This document shows positions 7,560 to 17,700 of a stretch of 64,000 bases of DNA, piece by piece. Source of the DNA: an uncultured bacterium (GTDB lineage Bacteria > Verrucomicrobiota > Lentisphaeria > Victivallales > UBA1829); the NCBI GenBank assembly GCA_902780135.1, contig CACZEK010000021.1:1-64000 (forward strand), given 5' to 3'. The position numbers were made by a program, and so were the translations under genes. Positions within the stretch are counted from its first letter, which is position 1. Every line of letters begins with the position of its first letter. The notes beneath the pieces were generated by a model. That model was not told the origin of the DNA and ran no database searches. It saw only the letters and a program-made list of their open reading frames with translations.

Positions 7560-9680
7560 TTACTGCTTCTTGCCGTCGAGCTCTTCGAGGGCGGCCTTGC
7601 GGCTGAGACGGATCTTGCCGCTGCGGTCGATGTCGACGACCTTCACGCTCACGACGTCGCCTTCCTTGCAGATGTCGGTGACGTTCGCGACGCGGTAGTT
7701 CGCCATCTCGGAGATGTGAAGCAGGCCGTCCTGGCCGGGCAGGATCTCGACGAACGCGCCGAAGTCCTTGACGGTCTTGACGACGCCGCGGTAGATCTTG
7801 CCGATCTCTGCCTCGGCGGTGTAGAACTGGATCTTGCGCTTGACCTCTTCGAGGATCTCCTTGTTGCCGGCGAGGATGCTGACGGAGCCGTCGTCCGCGA
7901 TGTCGACCTGGGACTGCGTGGATTCGGTGATCTCCTTGATGTTCTTGCCGCCGGTGCCGATGAGGGCGCCGATCTTGTCCGGGTTGATGTGGATGACTTC
8001 CATCTGGGGAGCGCGCGGGCTGACCTCGGGACGCGGCGCGGCGATGCAGTCGCGGACGACCTTGTGGATCTCGGCGCGCGCGGCCTTGTTCTGCTGCATG
8101 GCGCGAGCGAGCGTGGCGATCGGGATTCCGGGGAGCTTCAGGTCGAGCTGGAATCCGGTGATGCCTTCCTCGGTGCCGCAGACCTTGAAGTCCATGTCGC
8201 CGAAGTGGTCTTCCGCGCCGATGATGTCGGTGAGGAGGAGTTCCTTGCCGGTGTCGTCGGTCACGAGGCCGCAGGAGATGCCCACGACCGGGGACTTGAT
8301 CGGCACGCCGGCGTCCATGAGGGCGAGCGTGGCGCCGCAGACGGACGCCATGGACGTGGAGCCGTTGGACGCCATGATCTCGGAGACGCAGCGGACGGTG
8401 TACGGGAAGTCCTTCGGCACGACCTGCGCGACGGAGCGTTCGGCGAGGTTGCCGTGTCCGATCTCGCGGCGGCCGGGGCCGGCGATGCGGCCGGTTTCGC
8501 CCGTGCTGTAGTTCGGGAAGTTGTAGTGCAGGTAGAACTTCTTGACGTTGGTGCCGCCGTAGACCCTGTCGGACTCCTGGGCGTCCTTCGGGCCGCCGAG
8601 GGTGGCGATCACGAGCGCCTGGGTCTCGCCGCGCTGGAAGAGCGCGCTGCCGTGGACGACGGGGAGGACGCCGACTTCGGCGGAGAGCGGGCGGATCTGG
8701 GTCACGCCGCGTCCGTCGGGACGGTAGCCCTTCTCGAGGATCGCCTTGCGGATGGTGGCGCGGACGTACTTGTCAAACGCCATGCCGAGGTAGAAATTGA
8801 AATCCTCTTCGCCGTAGGCTTCGAGGAACTGTTCCTTGAGCTGTTCGGCGCAGAGTTCCTTCAGCTCGGAGAGGCCCTTTTCGCGGTCTTCCTTGCCGGG
8901 GACGAGGCACGCGGCCTCGATCTTGTCGGAGATGAGCGCGATCATGGCGGCGTTGAAATCTTCGGGGACGAGGTGGAGCGTGGGGGTCTTCTTCGGACGG
9001 CCGACCTTGGCGGCGAGTTCGAGCTGGGCTTCGCACTGCTTCTTCACGATCTCGTTGGCGAAGATCATCGCCTTTTCGAGCGTGTCCTCGGAGCATTCCT
9101 TCGCCTCGCCCTCGATCATGATGACCTTGTCCGGCAGGCCGGCGTACACGAGCTCCAGCGTGCTCTTTTCCATTTCCTGGATCGTCGGGTTCGCGATGAA
9201 CTCGCCGTCGATGCAGCCGACGCGGACGGCGCCGATCGGGCCCTGGAACGGCAGGTCGGAGAGCACGAGCGCGGTGGACGCGCCGAGCATGGAGAGCACG
9301 TCGCCCTCGTTCACGCCGTCGGCGGAGAGCAGCAGGCCGCAGACCTGGACTTCATCGAAGAAGCCTTCCGGGAAGAGCGGACGGATCGGGCGGTCCGCCA
9401 TGCGGCAGATCAGGATCTCCTTGTCGCTGGGACGGCCTTCGCGCTTGATGTAGCCGCCGGGGAACTTGCCGGCCGCGGAATACTTCTCGCGGTAGTCGAC
9501 CTGCAGCGGGAAGAAGTCCTGGCCTTTCTTCGCCTCGCCGGAGCAGGCGGCGGAGAAGACGATGGTGTCGCCCTGGCGGACCGTGCAGGAGCCGTTGGCG
9601 AGGTGAGCGAGCTTGCCGGCAGCCAGCGTGAGGTCGCGGCCCGGACCGATGTTGATTTTGACTGAAATCTCTTCCAGCAT
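7560..9680 (-). CDS. pnp: Polyribonucleotide nucleotidyltransferase (PNPase)
   Basis: 706-residue PNPase: phosphorolytic 3'-5' exoribonuclease in RNA decay. The ATG at 9680 follows AAGGAGG. Domain order is standard: a first RNase PH domain with RMADRPIRPLFPEG, an all-helical linker, the catalytic second RNase PH domain (LGGPKDAQESDR; MASVCGATLALMDAGVPIK; IIGAEDHFGDMDFKV with the metal-binding Asp residues), a KH domain (IGTGGKNIKEITE) and a C-terminal S1 domain (GAFVEILPGQDGLLHISEM). Length is typical and nothing is missing. It follows rpsO in the same direction, the classical rpsO-pnp order, separated by 424 bases. Confidence 0.97.
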   Translation of the reverse strand: MLEEISVKINIGPGRDLTLAAGKLAHLANGSCTVRQGDTIVFSAACSGEAKKGQDFFPLQVDYREKYSAAGKFPGGYIKREGRPSDKEILICRMADRPIRPLFPEGFFDEVQVCGLLLSADGVNEGDVLSMLGASTALVLSDLPFQGPIGAVRVGCIDGEFIANPTIQEMEKSTLELVYAGLPDKVIMIEGEAKECSEDTLEKAMIFANEIVKKQCEAQLELAAKVGRPKKTPTLHLVPEDFNAAMIALISDKIEAACLVPGKEDREKGLSELKELCAEQLKEQFLEAYGEEDFNFYLGMAFDKYVRATIRKAILEKGYRPDGRGVTQIRPLSAEVGVLPVVHGSALFQRGETQALVIATLGGPKDAQESDRVYGGTNVKKFYLHYNFPNYSTGETGRIAGPGRREIGHGNLAERSVAQVVPKDFPYTVRCVSEIMASNGSTSMASVCGATLALMDAGVPIKSPVVGISCGLVTDDTGKELLLTDIIGAEDHFGDMDFKVCGTEEGITGFQLDLKLPGIPIATLARAMQQNKAARAEIHKVVRDCIAAPRPEVSPRAPQMEVIHINPDKIGALIGTGGKNIKEITESTQSQVDIADDGSVSILAGNKEILEEVKRKIQFYTAEAEIGKIYRGVVKTVKDFGAFVEILPGQDGLLHISEMANYRVANVTDICKEGDVVSVKVVDIDRSGKIRLSRKAALEELDGKKQ

Positions 9681-10104
9681 GTGGTACCTCCTTGAGGTGG
9701 TTGTATGCCTCAGGAGCCTGCATGTCCCCGAATGGATTATGACTGTTGCGTTCGGTTGCCCGCGTGGAACCACGGTATCAGCCTCCGCGCCCAGACCTGT
9801 TTTCGCAGGCCATGTCGGGAGCTGATAACGTCAATTCCACACCGGCCGCCGTCGAAAAGGTGCATCCATTCAGTTTCAGGGCTCGCGTCCGCTTCGGGTT
9901 CCGCATGGAACGGGAAGCAGGTGAGCGTGGCTCCTGTCGGCGGTTGTTGGATTGCCGCCGCGCTGTCTGACCGGAAACTCCGGCTGTTTTTCACGCGGCG
10001 GACGGTTTTGGTGAAAGGGTTATAATACACAAAATGGCCACGCCCCCGGATTCATGCCGGGAACGCAACCATTTTCGCGTGTCGATTCAAAGAGCAGCGT
10101 GCTG
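9681..10104. other. rpsO-pnp intergenic region
   Basis: No gene is supported in these 424 bases; the open frames here have no coding character. In other bacteria this interval carries RNase III/PNPase autoregulatory structure. Here several GC-rich inverted repeats are present (for example CCGGA-AAC-TCCGG near 9980), but I cannot define a processing site. Confidence 0.4.
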
Positions 10105-10374
10105 TCACTTCTGGCCGCGGATACCGAGTTCGGCGGCGAGGGAGAGATAGCGCTCGTGGTTCTCTTTGGAGAGGTACTTCAGCAGGCGTTTGCGGCGGTT
10201 GACCATGGCCATGAGGCCGAAGCGGGAGCTGTTGTCCTTCTTGTGAGAACGCATGTGATCGGTGAGTTCGGCGATCTTGGTGCTGAGCACGGCGATCTGG
10301 ACCTCGGGGGATCCGACGTCGCCCTCGTGGCGGGCGTATTTCTGCATGATCGCGGTTTTAGTTTCTTTTTCCAT
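10105..10374 (-). CDS. rpsO: 30S ribosomal protein S15
   Basis: 89 residues, the normal length. S15 binds the central domain of 16S rRNA early in small-subunit assembly. Diagnostic segments: GDVGSPEVQIAVLSTKI, LTDHMRSHKKD and the RRKRLLKYL block before the LGIR C-terminus. AGGA precedes the ATG. It is first gene of the rpsO-pnp unit, with its promoter at 10421-10448. Confidence 0.98.
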   Translation of the reverse strand: MEKETKTAIMQKYARHEGDVGSPEVQIAVLSTKIAELTDHMRSHKKDNSSRFGLMAMVNRRKRLLKYLSKENHERYLSLAAELGIRGQK

Positions 10375-10420
10375 TGAATTCCATTCCTGTTTCGGGGATT
10401 AAAACGAATTTTATCCTTTT

Positions 10421-10448
10421 AAGATACATGCCTTTTCGGAAAATGCAA
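10421..10448 (-). promoter_or_regulatory. rpsO promoter
   Basis: Minus strand: -35 TTGCAT (10443-10448), 16-bp spacer, -10 TATCTT (10421-10426), about 47 bases before the rpsO start. Confidence 0.6.
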
Positions 10449-10532
10449 GCGTGATTCGCTTTTTTTTGGCATTTTTCGTCTCTTTCGGGCCGTTCCGGGG
10501 ACATCGGGGAACGAAATAATTCCGCTTCCCGC

Positions 10533-10561
10533 TTGCATCGGCCCGCCTCGCGTGGTATATT
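10533..10561 (+). promoter_or_regulatory. gpmI promoter
   Basis: -35 TTGCAT (10533-10538), 17-bp spacer, -10 TATATT (10556-10561), about 80 bases before the start codon of gpmI. Confidence 0.7.
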
Positions 10562-10643
10562 AATAGGTTATGACATTTTCAACCGAAACACAACACGTCC
10601 GCGCGCCAATGGCGGCGGCACATAACCATCAGGAGAGTTTCCC

Positions 10644-12293
10644 ATGCTCGAAGCGCTGAAAAAGAATGAATCGTTCCACACCCGCCGCGGCCCGGTCGTC
10701 CTCGTCATCATGGACGGCGTCGGCATCGGCAAGTACAAGGAAGGCGACGCCGTCCTCGACTCCAACACGCCGTTCCTACACAAGATGATGGCGACCCTCC
10801 CGATGACCACGCTGAAGGCGCACGGCACCGCGGTCGGCCTCCCCAGCGACGCCGACATGGGCAACAGCGAAGTCGGGCACAACGCCATGGGCTGCGGCCG
10901 CGTGTTCGAACAGGGCGCGAAGCTCGTCTCCGCCGCCATCGAAAGCGGACGCATGTTCGAGGGCGCCACGTGGAAGGCGCTGATCGAACAGGTCAAGAAG
11001 GGCGGCACGCTCCACTTCATCGGCCTCTTCTCCGACGGCAACGTCCACAGCCACATCAACCACCTGAAGGGCATGCTCGAACAGGCGAAGAAGGAAGGCG
11101 TGAAGAAGATCCGCATCCACGCGCTCCTCGACGGACGCGACGTACCGGAGACCTCCGCCCTCGACTACATCGACCCCTTCGAAGCCTGGCTGAAGGAATT
11201 CAACACGGACGGCATGGACTGCCGCATCGCCTCCGGCGGCGGACGCATGGTCATCACCATGGACCGCTACAACGCCAACTGGGACATGGTCCGCAAGGGC
11301 TGGGAAACGCACGTCCTCGGCAAGGGCCGCTACTTCAAGTCCGCCCATGACGCCGTCGAGACCCTCCGCGCCGAGACCAAGGCGATCGACCAGGACCTCC
11401 CGCCCTTCGTGATCTCCGACGACGGCGCGACTCCGGTCGGCCCGGTCGTCGACGGCGACGCCGTGGTCTTCTTCAACTTCCGCGGCGACCGCGCGCTCGA
11501 GATCAGCAAGGCGTTCGACGCCGAAACGCTCGCCGAGTTCGACCGCGGCCCGCGCCCGGACGTCTACTACGCCGGCATGATGGAATACGACGGCGACACG
11601 CACGTGCCGAACCATTTCCTCGTGAACCCGCCGGAGATCGACCGCACCCTCAGCGAATACCTCTGCGCCACCGGCATCAAGTCGCTCGCCATCAGCGAGA
11701 CCCAGAAGTACGGCCACGTGACCTACTTCTTCAACGGCAACCGCACCGGCAAGTTCGACGAGGCGCTCGAGACCTACATCGAGATCCCGTCCGACATCGT
11801 CCCGTTCGAACAGCGTCCGTGGATGCAGTGCGCGATCATCACCGACCGCGTCTGCCAGGCGATCGACAACAACGAATTCCAGTTCATCCGCCTCAACTTC
11901 CCGAACGGCGACATGGTCGGCCACACCGGCGTCTACCAGGCGGTCCAGACCTCCATGGGCGCGCTCGACATCTGCCTCGAACGCATCTACAACAGCGTGA
12001 AGGCGGCCGGCGGCGTCATGCTCGTCACGGCGGACCACGGCAACGCCGACGACATGTACGAACACGCCAAGGACGGCTCCGTGAAGCTCGACAAGAACGG
12101 AAACCCGAAGCGCAAGACCAGCCATTCGCTGAACCCGGTCCCGGCGATCCTCTTCGACCCCGAGTACCAGGGCGAATACGACACGACGCTGAACTCCGGA
12201 CTCGGCATCAGCTCCATCACCGGCACCTGCATGACCCTGCTCGGCTACTTCCCGCCCGCCGACTACGACAAGTCCATCGTGAACCTGAAATAA
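10644..12293 (+). CDS. gpmI: 2,3-bisphosphoglycerate-independent phosphoglycerate mutase
   Basis: 549-residue iPGM (alkaline phosphatase superfamily) interconverting 3- and 2-phosphoglycerate in glycolysis/gluconeogenesis; cytoplasmic, Mn-dependent. Visible motifs: metal ligand Asp24 in VIMDGVG, catalytic Ser75 in DMGNSEVGHNAMG, the LFSDGNVHSH and LLDGRDVPETSA blocks of the transferase domain, FNFRGDRA, and the C-terminal metal motif VTADHGNAD followed by the KTSHSLNPVP His. The start is preceded by AGGAGAG. The length is at the upper end for the family. A paired-hairpin element starts directly after the TAA stop. Confidence 0.97.
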   Translation: MLEALKKNESFHTRRGPVVLVIMDGVGIGKYKEGDAVLDSNTPFLHKMMATLPMTTLKAHGTAVGLPSDADMGNSEVGHNAMGCGRVFEQGAKLVSAAIESGRMFEGATWKALIEQVKKGGTLHFIGLFSDGNVHSHINHLKGMLEQAKKEGVKKIRIHALLDGRDVPETSALDYIDPFEAWLKEFNTDGMDCRIASGGGRMVITMDRYNANWDMVRKGWETHVLGKGRYFKSAHDAVETLRAETKAIDQDLPPFVISDDGATPVGPVVDGDAVVFFNFRGDRALEISKAFDAETLAEFDRGPRPDVYYAGMMEYDGDTHVPNHFLVNPPEIDRTLSEYLCATGIKSLAISETQKYGHVTYFFNGNRTGKFDEALETYIEIPSDIVPFEQRPWMQCAIITDRVCQAIDNNEFQFIRLNFPNGDMVGHTGVYQAVQTSMGALDICLERIYNSVKAAGGVMLVTADHGNADDMYEHAKDGSVKLDKNGNPKRKTSHSLNPVPAILFDPEYQGEYDTTLNSGLGISSITGTCMTLLGYFPPADYDKSIVNLK

Positions 12294-12382
12294 CACTGCA
12301 GGCAGTGGTGAAGCAGTGCCCGGCTCCGCCCGGGCACACTGTAAACTATGCCGATACAGTGCCGGGACTTCGCGCCCGGCAC
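12294..12382 (+). repeat. Paired-hairpin repeat element directly after gpmI
   Basis: Starts right after the gpmI stop with CACTGC-AG-GCAGTG. Then come a perfect GTGCCCGG...CCGGGCAC-type hairpin (12316-12337) nested in CAGTG/CACTG flanks, an ACTGT...ACAGT pair, and a GTGCCGGG...CCCGGCAC hairpin (12359-12382). Same architecture as elsewhere, but different stem sequences that still pair. Confidence 0.75.
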
Positions 12383-12438
12383 GTTTAACCTCAAACAAAG
12401 CGTTTCTTCCGTCCGTTCCCCGGCGTCCCCCCTGCCCC

Positions 12439-13452
12439 ATGCGCTCCCTCATCCTGATCGACTCCTACGCACAGATCTTCCGCGGATATTACGCGGTGCG
12501 CGTGCTCAATTCAAGCGACGGCACCCCGACCAACGCGGTCTTCGCGATGGCGAAGTTCCTGCTCAAGCTCCACGCCGACTACCCCGCCGACGCGTTCGAC
12601 GGCGCGTTCGTCTTTGACCTCGGGAAGCCCGCACACAGGCTTGAGCTCGCCCCGGACTATAAGGCGAACCGTCCGCCCGCGCCGCCCGACCTGAACTCGC
12701 AGGTCCCGATCATCCGCGACCTGATCCGGGCGTTCGGCTGGCCGCTCTTCGAACAGCAGGCGTGGGAGGCGGACGACCTCATTTCCGCGCTCATGTGCGC
12801 GTTCCCGGAGCGCGAGATCCGCATCATCTCCGCGGACAAGGACCTCGCCCAGCTCGTCAACAGCCGCGTCGCCATGCTCATCCCGTCCCGCACCGGAGCC
12901 GGATTCGACCTGCGCGACGAGGCCGCCGTGGTGGAGAAGTTCGGCGTGCCGCCGTCCGGCATCATCGACTACCTCGCGCTCGTAGGCGACACGGCGGACA
13001 ACATCCCCGGCATCGAGGGCGTCGGCCCGAAGACCGCCGCCAAGCTCATCTGCGCCTGCGGATCCATCGACGCCATCCTCGCGAATCCCGCCTCGGTCGC
13101 AAACGAAAACCTCCGCGCAAAGCTTGTCGACGGCGCGGAACACCTCCGCAGGAACCAGGCGCTGGTCCGGTTGCTCCGCGAACCTCCGGCGGGCGCGAAC
13201 TGGTCCGACGCCATGCTCGTGCGCACCGCGCCGGATTTCCGCCGCATCCGCGAGCTCGCCGCGAAACTCGACCTGCACAGCATTCTGCGCGACCTCGACA
13301 AGATCGCGCCGGAAAGCGCGTTCGAGGAGCCCGATGACGATTCCGGCGACCTCTTCGCCGCCGCCTCAACGTCTGCGAAACCGGAACAGCCGGCTCCCGC
13401 CGAAAAAAAGCCGGAGAAGCCCGCGTCCGATCAAATGGAGTTCGATTTCTGA
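12439..13452 (+). CDS. Stand-alone 5'-3' exonuclease (PolI N-terminal/FEN-like)
   Basis: 337 residues related to the 5' nuclease domain of DNA polymerase I, without polymerase. Role by family: flap and RNA-primer removal in replication or repair. Seen: an LILIDSYAQIFRGYYA start, FDLGKPAHRLELAPDYKANRP (helical-arch region), a WEADDLIS acidic motif, IISADKDLAQLV, and the helix-hairpin-helix region GDTADNIPGIEGVGPKTAAKL. The C-terminal ~40 residues are a low-complexity acidic/Pro-rich tail. The start at 12439 fits the protein family; an upstream extension in the same frame crosses hairpin repeats and is not coding. yggS follows one base after the stop. Confidence 0.85.
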   Translation: MRSLILIDSYAQIFRGYYAVRVLNSSDGTPTNAVFAMAKFLLKLHADYPADAFDGAFVFDLGKPAHRLELAPDYKANRPPAPPDLNSQVPIIRDLIRAFGWPLFEQQAWEADDLISALMCAFPEREIRIISADKDLAQLVNSRVAMLIPSRTGAGFDLRDEAAVVEKFGVPPSGIIDYLALVGDTADNIPGIEGVGPKTAAKLICACGSIDAILANPASVANENLRAKLVDGAEHLRRNQALVRLLREPPAGANWSDAMLVRTAPDFRRIRELAAKLDLHSILRDLDKIAPESAFEEPDDDSGDLFAAASTSAKPEQPAPAEKKPEKPASDQMEFDF

Positions 13453-13453
13453 C

Positions 13454-14146
13454 ATGAATACCATCCGCGAACACCTCGAATCCGTACGGGAGCAGATCGC
13501 CTCCGCCGAAGCCGCCGCCGGACGACCCGCGGACTCCGTCCGCCTCCTCGCCGTTTCCAAGACATTCCCCGCCGAAGACGTCGCCGCGGCGTTCGCGTGC
13601 AGCCAGACCTGTTTCGGCGAAAACCGCGTGCAGGAACTCGCCTCGAAAGTTCCGGTCCTGCCCGCGGAGATCGAATGGCATCTGATCGGTTCGCTCCAGT
13701 CCAACAAGGCGGCGAAGGCCGCCGCGCTCGCGAGCTGGATCCATTCCGTCGACTCCGAAAAGCTCGTGCGGAAGATCTCCGCCGCCGCCGATTCGCTCGG
13801 CAAAACGGTCAATATCCTCTTCGAGGTCAATTCCGGCGAGGAGAACAAGACCGGGTTCCGTTCCGCCGACGACCTCCGCGCCTCGCTCGAAGCCGCCCTC
13901 GCGCTCCCCGGCATCCAAGTCCGCGGCCTAATGACCATGGCGCCGCTCGGTTCCGACGAAATCACGCTTCATCGCGTATTCGCCGCGCTCCGCACGCGGC
14001 GCGACGCGCTCGAACAGGAATTCGGCATCAAGCTGCCCGAACTCTCCATGGGCATGAGCGGCGACTTCCGCGAAGCCATCGCCGAGGGCGCGACCATCGT
14101 CCGCATCGGCACCGCCATCTTCGGCGGGAGACAAAGTCTCCACTGA
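13454..14146 (+). CDS. YggS/PROSC-family PLP-homeostasis protein
   Basis: 230-residue PLP-binding single-domain TIM-barrel protein, thought to buffer pyridoxal phosphate; no enzyme activity is established for the family. Lys36 in LLAVSKTFP is the Schiff-base lysine. Other signatures: FGENRVQEL, EWHLIGSLQSNK, the NSGEENKTGF loop, GLMTMAP and the phosphate-binding LSMGMSGDFREAIAEGATIVRIGTA region, followed by IFGGR. It is one base downstream of the exonuclease gene, so they are co-transcribed. Odd: the last codons and the TGA stop lie inside a copy of the intergenic repeat (GTCTCCACTGAGG) that recurs twice downstream, so the repeat supplies the C-terminus. Confidence 0.93.
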   Translation: MNTIREHLESVREQIASAEAAAGRPADSVRLLAVSKTFPAEDVAAAFACSQTCFGENRVQELASKVPVLPAEIEWHLIGSLQSNKAAKAAALASWIHSVDSEKLVRKISAAADSLGKTVNILFEVNSGEENKTGFRSADDLRASLEAALALPGIQVRGLMTMAPLGSDEITLHRVFAALRTRRDALEQEFGIKLPELSMGMSGDFREAIAEGATIVRIGTAIFGGRQSLH

Positions 14147-14515
14147 GGTAGTGCGCTCAGCTTCGCTTGCGCACCAGGGCAACCCCTCCCGTGTTCTCGC
14201 GCAGCAGAACACTATTTCGGCACCGCTTGCGGTGTGCGCACAGCTTCGCTTGCGCACCAGGGGGAAACTGCGTCTCCACTGAGGTAGTGCGCTCAGCTTC
14301 GCTTGCGCACCAGGGCAAGCCCTGGACGGCAGTAGTGCGCTCAGCTTCGCTTGCGCACCAGGGGGAAACTGCGTCTCCACTGAGGTAGTGCGCTCAGCTT
14401 CGCTTGCGCACCAGGGCAACCCCTCCCGTGTTCTCGCGCAGCAGAACACTATTTCGGCACCGCTTGACTATTTCGGCACCGCTTGCGGTGTGCGCTGCTA
14501 CGCGAGCACATGGGG
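14136..14515 (+). repeat. Hairpin repeat array overlapping the yggS stop
   Basis: Five copies of a 24-base hairpin (GTGCGC...GCGCAC) at 14151, 14234, 14287, 14335 and 14388; two copies of a GTGTTCT...AGAACAC hairpin (14191-14212, 14428-14449); CACCGC-TT-GCGGTG at 14221 and 14477; and a CCAGGGC-AA-GCCCTGG stem near 14310. A block of about 94 bp (14136-14229) is repeated exactly at 14373-14466, so the array grew by segmental duplication. Linkers between hairpins read ACTGAGGTA or GGCAGTA. Confidence 0.85.
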
Positions 14516-14771
14516 CAAGGCATTCTTTCTGCGGCAGAGGGAGGACAATTTTCCACTGACATGATATCGGGGTCTCCTCATTTCCAGCGGGGGTCGCGTT
14601 TTTTTATATAAAAACAATAAATATGCCGTAAATATCGAATACAATAGTGGACTCCGGCTTGACATCCGGTCAAAACATGCTACATTCCTATAAAAAACAG
14701 TTTTCTTAAATTAAGCAATCCCTGTCCGGTCCGGACAGGCGATCTCTCCTCATTTTTACAAGGAACCAGCC
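14516..14771. other. AT-rich upstream region of the large lipoprotein gene
   Basis: No gene. After the hairpin array the composition becomes AT-rich, with the lipoprotein promoter at 14659-14686. The leader of about 80 bases up to the start codon shows no structure I can name. Confidence 0.6.
14659..14686 (+). promoter_or_regulatory. Promoter of the 1452-residue lipoprotein
   Basis: Perfect -35 TTGACA (14659-14664), 16-bp spacer, -10 TACATT (14681-14686). Confidence 0.65.
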
Positions 14772-17700
14772 ATGTTAATGTCCAGCAGAAACCGGTCCGT
14801 TACGGAAAAAGCCTCCGCGGTTCAAAAACACACATCAAGAATCATCGGGCAGATGCTGATCGGCCTTTTTGTGATCCTGCCGCTCTGCGGCTGCTCGGAG
14901 AGCAAGGCTGCCGACCAGACGCCGGAACAGGCCGCGGAAGCGTGCCTGGACGACTTCTGCAATGCGGTGAAGGCAGAGGACTGGCCGAAGGCGATCCGGT
15001 CGATCGATCTGGCGACGGCAAATCCCATGCTGCTGAATATCTGGAACCTCGAAGGGTATCAGAAAGCGGAAAATCTGCTGAACGGCGGCGAAAAGAATTT
15101 GAAAAGAGCGCTGGGGATCATGTCCGATTTCCCGGACGGCGGGGAGGAATTTGCAGAAATCAGGGAAAACCTCTCTGCGATCCCGGCCGCAACGAGGAAA
15201 AAGCTTGTCGGACAGCTCGCGGAAATCTGCCGTTCCCTGTATGAGATCGACACGTTCCCGCTGGTGTTCACTGTGCTCACCCTGTCCGAAGACCGAAAAA
15301 TTCTGCGAGGAGCTGATTTCGAAGATCCGGAATCCACGGATGAAGTCGTGAGGCTTCAGCTTTCCGTCAATCATTCCTTTTGGGAAGCGGTTTTCCGCAA
15401 GAACGGAAAGGAATGGCGGTTGTCCTCTCTTCAGCCCATGAGTGTGGCGGAACGGGACGGGCTTTCCGAACTCGAACTGGCGTATGCGAAAGCAATGTCG
15501 AAGAAAAAATACGATGCCGATTCTCCGGAACAGGCTCTGATGGATTCCCTTCGTGCCGGGGCAAATCTGGATTTTGAGAAAGCGCAGGCCTTCCTTTCCG
15601 ACGATTATACGGGCATCGAAGTTTACACCAACAACAAACAGAATACGAAAGCCGCCGCTGCCGCTCAAGGACGCGGGCTCAAAGGCGGTTCGCTCTATGA
15701 TTTTTATTCGTACGAGATCGAGCATGCCGAAAAGGGCGTCGACCGGGAAGCGGTGTCGACGTACCTGAAGTCTTTCGCCGGGAAAAAATCGGAAGAGTAC
15801 TTCATGGAAATGTTTCAGCAAAAACTCAAGATGGACGCGACGACGGCATTGCAGACATTGTCCGTGGTCCCGGACAGCCGCAAGGTCGAAGGAGACCGCG
15901 CATCCCTGGATGTCACGGTCTGCGATCAGACACTTGGCCGCAAGCAAATACACTTCGACCTGGTCCGCAAGGACGGCAAATGGCTGATCCGGAAAGAAGT
16001 TCAAACCCTCCTGCCGCCGCCGACCGGCGCGGAAAAGAAATCCATGGCAAAGTCGCTGAAACTGATGGGCGTGAAGTTCGAGGACGAGGACGAAAACGAG
16101 TTCGCCGGCATCTACGACGACATCGACAAAGCGCCGTTCACCAGAAAGGGCGAGGAGGAGAAAGAACTGAAAGCCCTCTGGGGGCTTCTGAAGCAGGAGG
16201 ATCCGGATGTCTCGTACGACGCTGCCTGCATGCTCTATGAACAGAGCCGCCTGTATTCGGACGAGGTGAAACGATTCAAATTCAACGACGTGTCCCGCCT
16301 CGACCGGGTCGCCGCACAAGTCCGCGACTTCTTTTTCGTCGACGATCCCGCAGCCGAACTGCCCAACGCCCAGCAATTCGTGGATGCGGAACCGTTCGGC
16401 ACGCTCAGCCGCCTGATCGTGGGCCGTGCCGTGCTCGGCCGGTTTGTCTGGGGGCGTTATCAGAAGAGAAGATTGCAGTATCTGGAGCAGGCATTTGCCA
16501 CCTGGGTCGACAGGGCGAAGATCACGGAGGAGAGCGCCATGCTCTTCTGCAGACTCTGGTCGGACTTTTACCTGCCGGTCCGGAACTACGACCTGAGGGC
16601 GAAGATCGACGCGCTCGCCAAAAACGGCGCGCCGGAATGGCTGACGGAATACCTGCGGGGCGACCTGGCCATTAATCTGGCATGGGAGTCACGGGGCGGC
16701 GGCACGGCGCTGTCGGTCACCGAAGACGGCTGGAAAGGGTTCAATGATTATCTGAAGGATGCCGACCGCTATCTGGACCACTCCATCAAGCTCAATCCGC
16801 AGAACTATCTGGCGTACCTCAAGAAGATCACGACTGCCATGGGGCACGGAACACGCGCACAGGAAATGGACAACTTCAAAAAAGGCATCGCGCTCATCCC
16901 GGACAGCTCCGGCCATTTGTCCTATCTTCTCCGGTGCCTCATGCCCCGCTGGGGCGGCTCCATCCGCGAAATGAAGCAGCTGCTCCTGGAAGGCATGAAA
17001 CAGGACGAGACCAAAACGGGCGTCGCGCACACTTCGTTCAACCTTATCAGCAGTTTCATGTTCTACGACGAAGGCGTGCCGCTCACGTTCCGCTCGTTCT
17101 ACCTGGATCCCGTCGTGCAGGACTGCGGGGAACGCCTGTTCGCCCGGGCGCTGAAGAAATGTCCGGACGACGTTTATTTTCAGAACGTGGTCCGCTACGA
17201 ACAGGCGCTGTTCTACCTGAACAGCGTCCGTTACCGGGAGGCGCTCGAAGCCTTCGACAAAATCACGTTCAAGGGAAAGGAGCTCGAGAAATTCCTGTAT
17301 GACAACAGCGTGCAGAAGTTTCAGACGAATTATCCCCTCTCTCCGGTCTTCGAGGACCCGAAAGCGGCATTCGATCTGAGGCGAAGCGCGGTCGCCCCGA
17401 TCCTCCGGCGGATCGAGCTCAATTTCCTGAAGGAGGAAATCACGCCCGCGGTCGCGCGCCGCCAGCTGCTCGCGCTGGCGGATTCCGAGGAGGCGAAGAC
17501 CGATTCGTCCATCCGGAATTCCCTGATCAACCTCGCCGCCATGTGGGGCGAGCCCGACGAAGCCGCCGAGAACTGGAAACTGGAGTCCAACCATTCCGGC
17601 CCCGCGTGGGCATGCGCCTGCTACAAGATGTCCGGCGAACGCCTGAAATTCTTCTTCAACCATGGATACGACGTCGATGCGGAGCCGCATTTCTTCCTCC

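Noticed and set aside
7389..9665. 758-codon open frame on the plus strand opposite pnp
   Set aside because: It is the antisense of a clear PNPase gene; long antisense frames are expected in GC-rich DNA and the translation is Asp/Ala/Val-rich low complexity.
9737..10030. 97-codon minus-strand frame between rpsO and pnp
   Set aside because: No ribosome site, no recognisable features, and it lies where untranslated regulatory sequence is expected.
10776..12452. 558-codon minus-strand frame opposite gpmI
   Set aside because: Antisense shadow of gpmI with biased Val/Ala/Asp/Arg composition and no motifs.
14136..14515. Possible CRISPR array
   Set aside because: Repeated units are self-complementary hairpins with repeated, not unique, spacers of unequal length, and no cas genes are nearby.
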